Shown one piece after another: positions 60,709 through 64,000 of a DNA stretch of 64,000 nt. The notes under the pieces were generated by a model. It was not told the DNA's origin and ran no database searches. It saw only the letters and a program-made list of their open reading frames with translations. The translations under genes were made by a program, and so were the position numbers. This stretch comes from Candidatus Mycobacterium methanotrophicum (GTDB lineage: Bacteria; Actinomycetota; Actinomycetes; Mycobacteriales; Mycobacteriaceae). Each line of letters starts with the position of its first letter. Position 1 is the stretch's first letter. The stretch spans positions 1,240,001 to 1,304,000 of the forward strand of contig NZ_CP097320.1 in NCBI RefSeq assembly GCF_023515995.1, given 5' to 3'.

Positions 60709-63084
60709 CTACACCAGGTCTTTGCGGCTCAGCCATCGCATCACCGGCCAGCCGACGAACACCGGTAGCCAGCAGGTCAGCACCCGATAAAGCAGCACCG
60801 ACGGCACACCGACGGCCGCGGGGACGCCAAACGCGGCGAGCCCACCAATCAGTGCGGCTTCGACTGCGCCGACACCGCCGGGAGTGGGGGCGGCCGAGGC
60901 GAGGGTGCCACCGACCATCGTCACCACGGTGACGGTGACGAAAGTCGCGCCGCCGCCGAAGGCTTGCACACTGACCCACAGCGCCATCGCCGCGCCCAGA
61001 GTCGTTCCGGCACAACCGAGCAGGATCAACCCCAGTCGCTTCGGCTCGCGGGCAAGCGCCACGAAATCGGTGCTGACTTCCTTGAGTTTCGGGCGGACGT
61101 CCGTCGCCAGCCAGCGCCGCAACCTCGGCACGAACAGAAATGTCCCGATGATGCCCAGCGCCACGCCCGCGATCAAGTAGAGCATCGTGGCTTTCGGGAC
61201 GAAGTGCTTCAGGTCGGTTCCGGCGCCCGCGGCGGCGCTGAAGAAGATCAGCAAAATGATGTGGACGATCACCTGCACCGACTGCTGCAGTGCCACCGCC
61301 GTGGTGGCTCGCACGGTGCTCATTCCGCCCTTCTGTAGCAACCGCACGCTCAGCGCCAGCCCGCCGACGCCCGCCGGCGTGGTGGTCGCGGCGAAAGTGT
61401 TGGCCACCTGGGTGATCAACAGCTTCCAGTAGGCCACCGCGGCACTGGCGCAGGCCCACAATGTGCCCGCCGCGCCGACATAGGTCATCGCCGAGACAAC
61501 CAGCCCCAGCAGCGCCCACCAATAGTTGGTTTTGCCCAGCTCGGTGGCGAACGCCGGGACAGTGCTGATGAACGGATACGCGACATAGACCAGACCGCCG
61601 AGCAGCACCAGTTGGATGAGCTGGCTGCGGGTGAACCGGGTGATCGTTTCAGCCTGGATCTTGTCGGTGTGAGTCTGGCGCATCACGGCCGCGCGGCTTC
61701 GGGAGATGACCGCACCTGAATCTTCGAGTGAGTCCCGAATACGTTTCGGCACAGCCGATTTCGTAAGCCGGCGGGACGCGGTCAGCACGACGTCTTTACC
61801 CAGCACGTCGATCGCCGCGTTCACCGCGGACTCGGCGCCATAGAGCGCTGACGTCGTCACCAACAGCTGGGCAATGTCGGATTGCAGCTGGTTGTCGGTG
61901 GCGCCGTATTCGGCGCTGCCGAACCCGCCAAAAAGGACGGTACCGTCGGCGACGGTGATCACCGCGTCGCGCAGGTCGCCGTGCGAGATCTGGTGGTCCT
62001 GCAGCTTTCGCAGCGATTCCCACACCCGGGCGACCGGCGTCGTCGAGCAGCATTGCTTCAGCGGCGCTCCGCAAATGGGCTTGTGCGCGTACACCGTCCA
62101 GCCGCGGTCGAGTGCGCCGACGGTAATCGTCGACGTGTTGGCCACGCCCAGGTCACCGATGGCAATCGCCATCAGCGCGCGATGCTCGACGGCGCGGCGC
62201 ATGGACGCCTGAAAGGGCGCGGCCTCGCTGCGGCGCAGCCGCAGCTTGCCCCACAGCTGGCGCAGCGCGCCGCCGCTGCTTTGATGCGGGCCGTACAACT
62301 CGATCACCGCGTCGGCGGCTCGACCATCCGATGCGGCCGAGAGCGTCAACGGCCCGGCGCCGGCCGGCCGGACCACCGTCAGCCCGGACACCATGATTCC
62401 GCGTTTGGTCAGCGCGCGGACCGCGCCGTCCAGCGGCACCTCGAGCGCCGGAGTGCCGCTGACCAGGACCACCAGCGCGCCGACGAACCAGCCCACCGCC
62501 AGGCCCAGCAGAGCGCGGGCCGGCACGACGGCGCTGACCACGAGGTGGATCGGCACGAACGCCAGCAGCAGCGTCCACCACCAGTGCCGCCAGCGCGCGG
62601 GCAGCCACGGGCCCGACACGGTGAGCACCGCGGCGAGCATGCCGATCCAGCGCGGGTCATCGAGGAATTGGGCCAACACCGTGCGCAGCCGGTCGGAGAG
62701 ATCGAAGTGCCATTGCCACGCCGCGATGCGCCTGCCGGTGACCGACAGCGCGACAAAGGCGATAAACGCGGCGGCCGCGTAGGGAGGCAGCAGTTTCCAC
62801 TGGCGGGAGAGGATCAGCCCGATCAGGATCATGAACGGCAGCGCCAAGATCGCCAGGCCGTAGACGAGGTAGACCACATCGGATTGGGTAGGGGAGAGCA
62901 CCCCGATGATGCGGGAGATGTATTTCTCCAGCGTGTCCCACCGGGTGCGGGTGACCACCGAACTGGTGATCACGACCGCCAGAAGCATCGCCGACAGCAC
63001 GACCCGAAGGATGTCGTTGGTGCGACGGGTGGGCGGTTGCAGCAAACTCCCCGAAACGGTGATCTCGCGCCCGTCGACTTGCAT
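60709..63084 (-). CDS. Large membrane protein: flippase-like (YbhN/UPF0104) C-terminus with degenerate kinase-like middle
   Basis: A 791-aa protein. The N-terminal part has about six helices (residues 30-230). A cytoplasmic middle of about 250 residues contains ISHGDLRDAVITVADGTVLFGGFGSAEYG (about 364-392), resembling the catalytic and DFG-like loops of Ser/Thr-type kinases but with an altered second motif. The C-terminal 320 residues match lysylphosphatidylglycerol synthase/flippase-like domains (ATTTPAGVGGLALSVRLLQK, SAAPTPGGVGAVEAALIGGL). Likely lipid or polyprenyl-sugar handling at the membrane. Intact. Confidence 0.8.
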   Translation of the reverse strand: MQVDGREITVSGSLLQPPTRRTNDILRVVLSAMLLAVVITSSVVTRTRWDTLEKYISRIIGVLSPTQSDVVYLVYGLAILALPFMILIGLILSRQWKLLPPYAAAAFIAFVALSVTGRRIAAWQWHFDLSDRLRTVLAQFLDDPRWIGMLAAVLTVSGPWLPARWRHWWWTLLLAFVPIHLVVSAVVPARALLGLAVGWFVGALVVLVSGTPALEVPLDGAVRALTKRGIMVSGLTVVRPAGAGPLTLSAASDGRAADAVIELYGPHQSSGGALRQLWGKLRLRRSEAAPFQASMRRAVEHRALMAIAIGDLGVANTSTITVGALDRGWTVYAHKPICGAPLKQCCSTTPVARVWESLRKLQDHQISHGDLRDAVITVADGTVLFGGFGSAEYGATDNQLQSDIAQLLVTTSALYGAESAVNAAIDVLGKDVVLTASRRLTKSAVPKRIRDSLEDSGAVISRSRAAVMRQTHTDKIQAETITRFTRSQLIQLVLLGGLVYVAYPFISTVPAFATELGKTNYWWALLGLVVSAMTYVGAAGTLWACASAAVAYWKLLITQVANTFAATTTPAGVGGLALSVRLLQKGGMSTVRATTAVALQQSVQVIVHIILLIFFSAAAGAGTDLKHFVPKATMLYLIAGVALGIIGTFLFVPRLRRWLATDVRPKLKEVSTDFVALAREPKRLGLILLGCAGTTLGAAMALWVSVQAFGGGATFVTVTVVTMVGGTLASAAPTPGGVGAVEAALIGGLAAFGVPAAVGVPSVLLYRVLTCWLPVFVGWPVMRWLSRKDLV

Positions 63085-63308
63085 GTTTCAGGTACCCTCC
63101 GGTCCGCGTCTGTCCGGCGGCTCGCCGACAACATAACCGGAGACTGGCGTCGTGAGCCTGATTTGCAGGCGACGACCGGTAGCTTGCCTCGTTTGTCACA
63201 GGAGTCACGCCAAGAGTCGGGTGGCGCTTTGTGCCCGCCTCCGAGCGACAACTGATGTTGTAGTGAGGGTCGTGGTCGCTGAGCGTCATACAGATTACGA
63301 TCAAACGT

Positions 63309-63551
63309 ATGACGATGATCAGCTTCCGCATCGACGACGCGGACGCAGCGCAGGTCGAGCAGTGGGCGCGGCGGCTCCACATCGACCGCTCTGAGCTGCT
63401 TCGTGACGCGGTGCGACGCCACTTGGCTGAGCTCGCGGCCTATGCAGACATGCACGCGTACGACGAAAAGCCCGTGACGGCCGACGAAAAGTCGCTCGCC
63501 CAGATCGCCGATTGGGGACCGGCGGAGGACTGGGCCGACGCGGCGCGGTGA
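63309..63551 (+). CDS. Ribbon-helix-helix antitoxin (MazE-like)
   Basis: An 80-aa protein: RHH strand and helix (MTMISFRIDDADAAQVEQWA RRLHIDRSELLRDAVRRHLA) then an acidic tail (DEKPVTADEKSLAQIADWGP AEDWADAAR) that would bind the toxin. Overlaps the MazF-like gene by 14 bases. The sequence TATGACG at 63307 provides the ATG 63309; a second ATG lies two codons on. Confidence 0.88.
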   Translation: MTMISFRIDDADAAQVEQWARRLHIDRSELLRDAVRRHLAELAAYADMHAYDEKPVTADEKSLAQIADWGPAEDWADAAR

Positions 63552-63846
63552 ACTCTGGTTCGCCGCCACACCTGGTGGTGACCGACCTGTGCTGGTCCTC
63601 GCCAGGGATCCGGTCGCAGACCGGATCGGCGCGGTCGTGGTGGCGGCGCTGACCCGGACCCGCAGAGGACTCCTGTCGGAGCTGGAGCTGACCGCCGCCG
63701 AGGACCGAGTGCCAAGCGACTGCGTCGTCAACTTCGACAATGTTCACACGCTGCCGCGTACCGCGTTCCGCCGCAAGATCACACGCTTGTCTCCAGCACG
63801 TCTTCACCAGGTGTGCCGCACGCTGTGGGCAAGTACCGGATGCTGA
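63538..63846 (+). CDS. MazF-family toxin with apparent ACG start
   Basis: A 102-aa MazF-type mRNA interferase if read from ACG 63538: RRGELWFAATPGGDRPVLVL, then VADRIGAVVVAALTRTRRGL and CVVNFDNVHTLPRTAFRRKI TRLSPARLHQVC, matching MazF2 (Rv0659c) as I recall it, which begins MRRGELW. The codon in the start position is ACG and no ATG, GTG or TTG precedes it in frame. The first ordinary start, GTG 63589, would drop the conserved GELWFAATPGG strand. Probably silenced or poorly expressed. Confidence 0.82.
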   Translation, partial: TRRGELWFAATPGGDRPVLVLARDPVADRIGAVVVAALTRTRRGLLSELELTAAEDRVPSDCVVNFDNVHTLPRTAFRRKITRLSPARLHQVCRTLWASTGC

Positions 63847-63855
63847 CTTCGGGAC

Positions 63856-64000
63856 TCACTCGTCGTTGGTCAAGAACTCGGCGAGCATGCTGGCGCGGGG
63901 AAGTAGCGATCGGGCCGAAGGGCCGAGCGTCCATGCGTGCCAGTTGGTGTCGTCAATCAGGTCCAGTCCCCTCATGATCGGTGACACATGGACGATCGCG
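63856..64000 (-). CDS. Partial gene, 3' end only (runs off right edge)
   Basis: Minus-strand frame open from the window edge to TGA 63856, reading IMRGLDLIDDTNWHAWTLGP, SARSLLPRASMLAEFLTNDE at its C-terminus. The length seen is 47 residues. It is convergent with the MazF-like gene, ten bases away. No family recognised. Confidence 0.45.
   Translation of the reverse strand, partial: AIVHVSPIMRGLDLIDDTNWHAWTLGPSARSLLPRASMLAEFLTNDE

Noticed and set aside
61882..63255. 457-codon plus-strand open frame
   Set aside because: Antisense shadow of the flippase-like gene; Gln/Arg/His-rich with no recognisable domain.
1..64000. CRISPR array or prophage
   Set aside because: No regularly spaced direct repeats, no cas genes other than the TnpB ancestor family, and no capsid, tail or terminase genes were seen.

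Overview
The window is from a GC-rich actinobacterium, almost certainly a slow-growing Mycobacterium. Gene content and order follow the Mycobacterium tuberculosis Rv0527-Rv0566c stretch closely: cytochrome c biogenesis (ccdA-resB-ccsA), menA, methylthioadenosine phosphorylase, menE, pitA, menB, menC, bpoC, menD, mgtA, menG, menJ, grcC1, htpX, gpsA, a Baeyer-Villiger-type monooxygenase and yajQ. A tRNA-Tyr and the galT-galK pair follow. The M. tuberculosis comparison is from memory, not from a search.

Layout. (1) 0-7.9 kb: System II cytochrome c maturation genes, a MinD-like ATPase, small membrane proteins, a HTH/Clp-N pair with a strikingly symmetric promoter, menA and MTA phosphorylase. (2) 7.8-24.1 kb: a decayed accessory zone. 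galE is interrupted by an ISL3-family remnant. VapBC and RelBE pairs sit among nested pieces of IS701-, IS21-, IS1182-, IS30- and Tn3-type elements. A Na+/H+ antiporter and a threonine aldolase of likely Burkholderia origin are intact, while a methyltransferase, a cysteine hydrolase, a CsaA-like protein and an integral membrane protein are broken. (3) 24-34 kb: an RCK-type ion channel and the menE...menB and menC core. (4) 34.1-36.9 kb: an IS607-like element with an internally deleted recombinase, an accessory protein and a TnpB translationally coupled to it. (5) 37-52 kb: conserved menD...yajQ core, with a HicB remnant and the first RES-type toxin-antitoxin (TA) pair. (6) 52-64 kb: tRNA-Tyr, a polysaccharide deacetylase, a FUSC/VOC fused frame, galT-galK, a broken VapBC, the second RES-type pair, a DEAD-box helicase, a large flippase-like protein and a MazEF-like pair whose toxin start codon appears to be ACG.

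Functionally the core links menaquinone synthesis (menA, B, C, D, E, G and the side-chain reductase menJ, with a polyprenyl diphosphate synthase) to c-type cytochrome assembly, so much of the electron-transport supply lies here. The accessory zones are mainly transposon wreckage and TA modules: seven recognisable TA loci or remnants. Several insertion, deletion and inversion events can be reconstructed base by base. No CRISPR array, rRNA or phage structural gene was seen.
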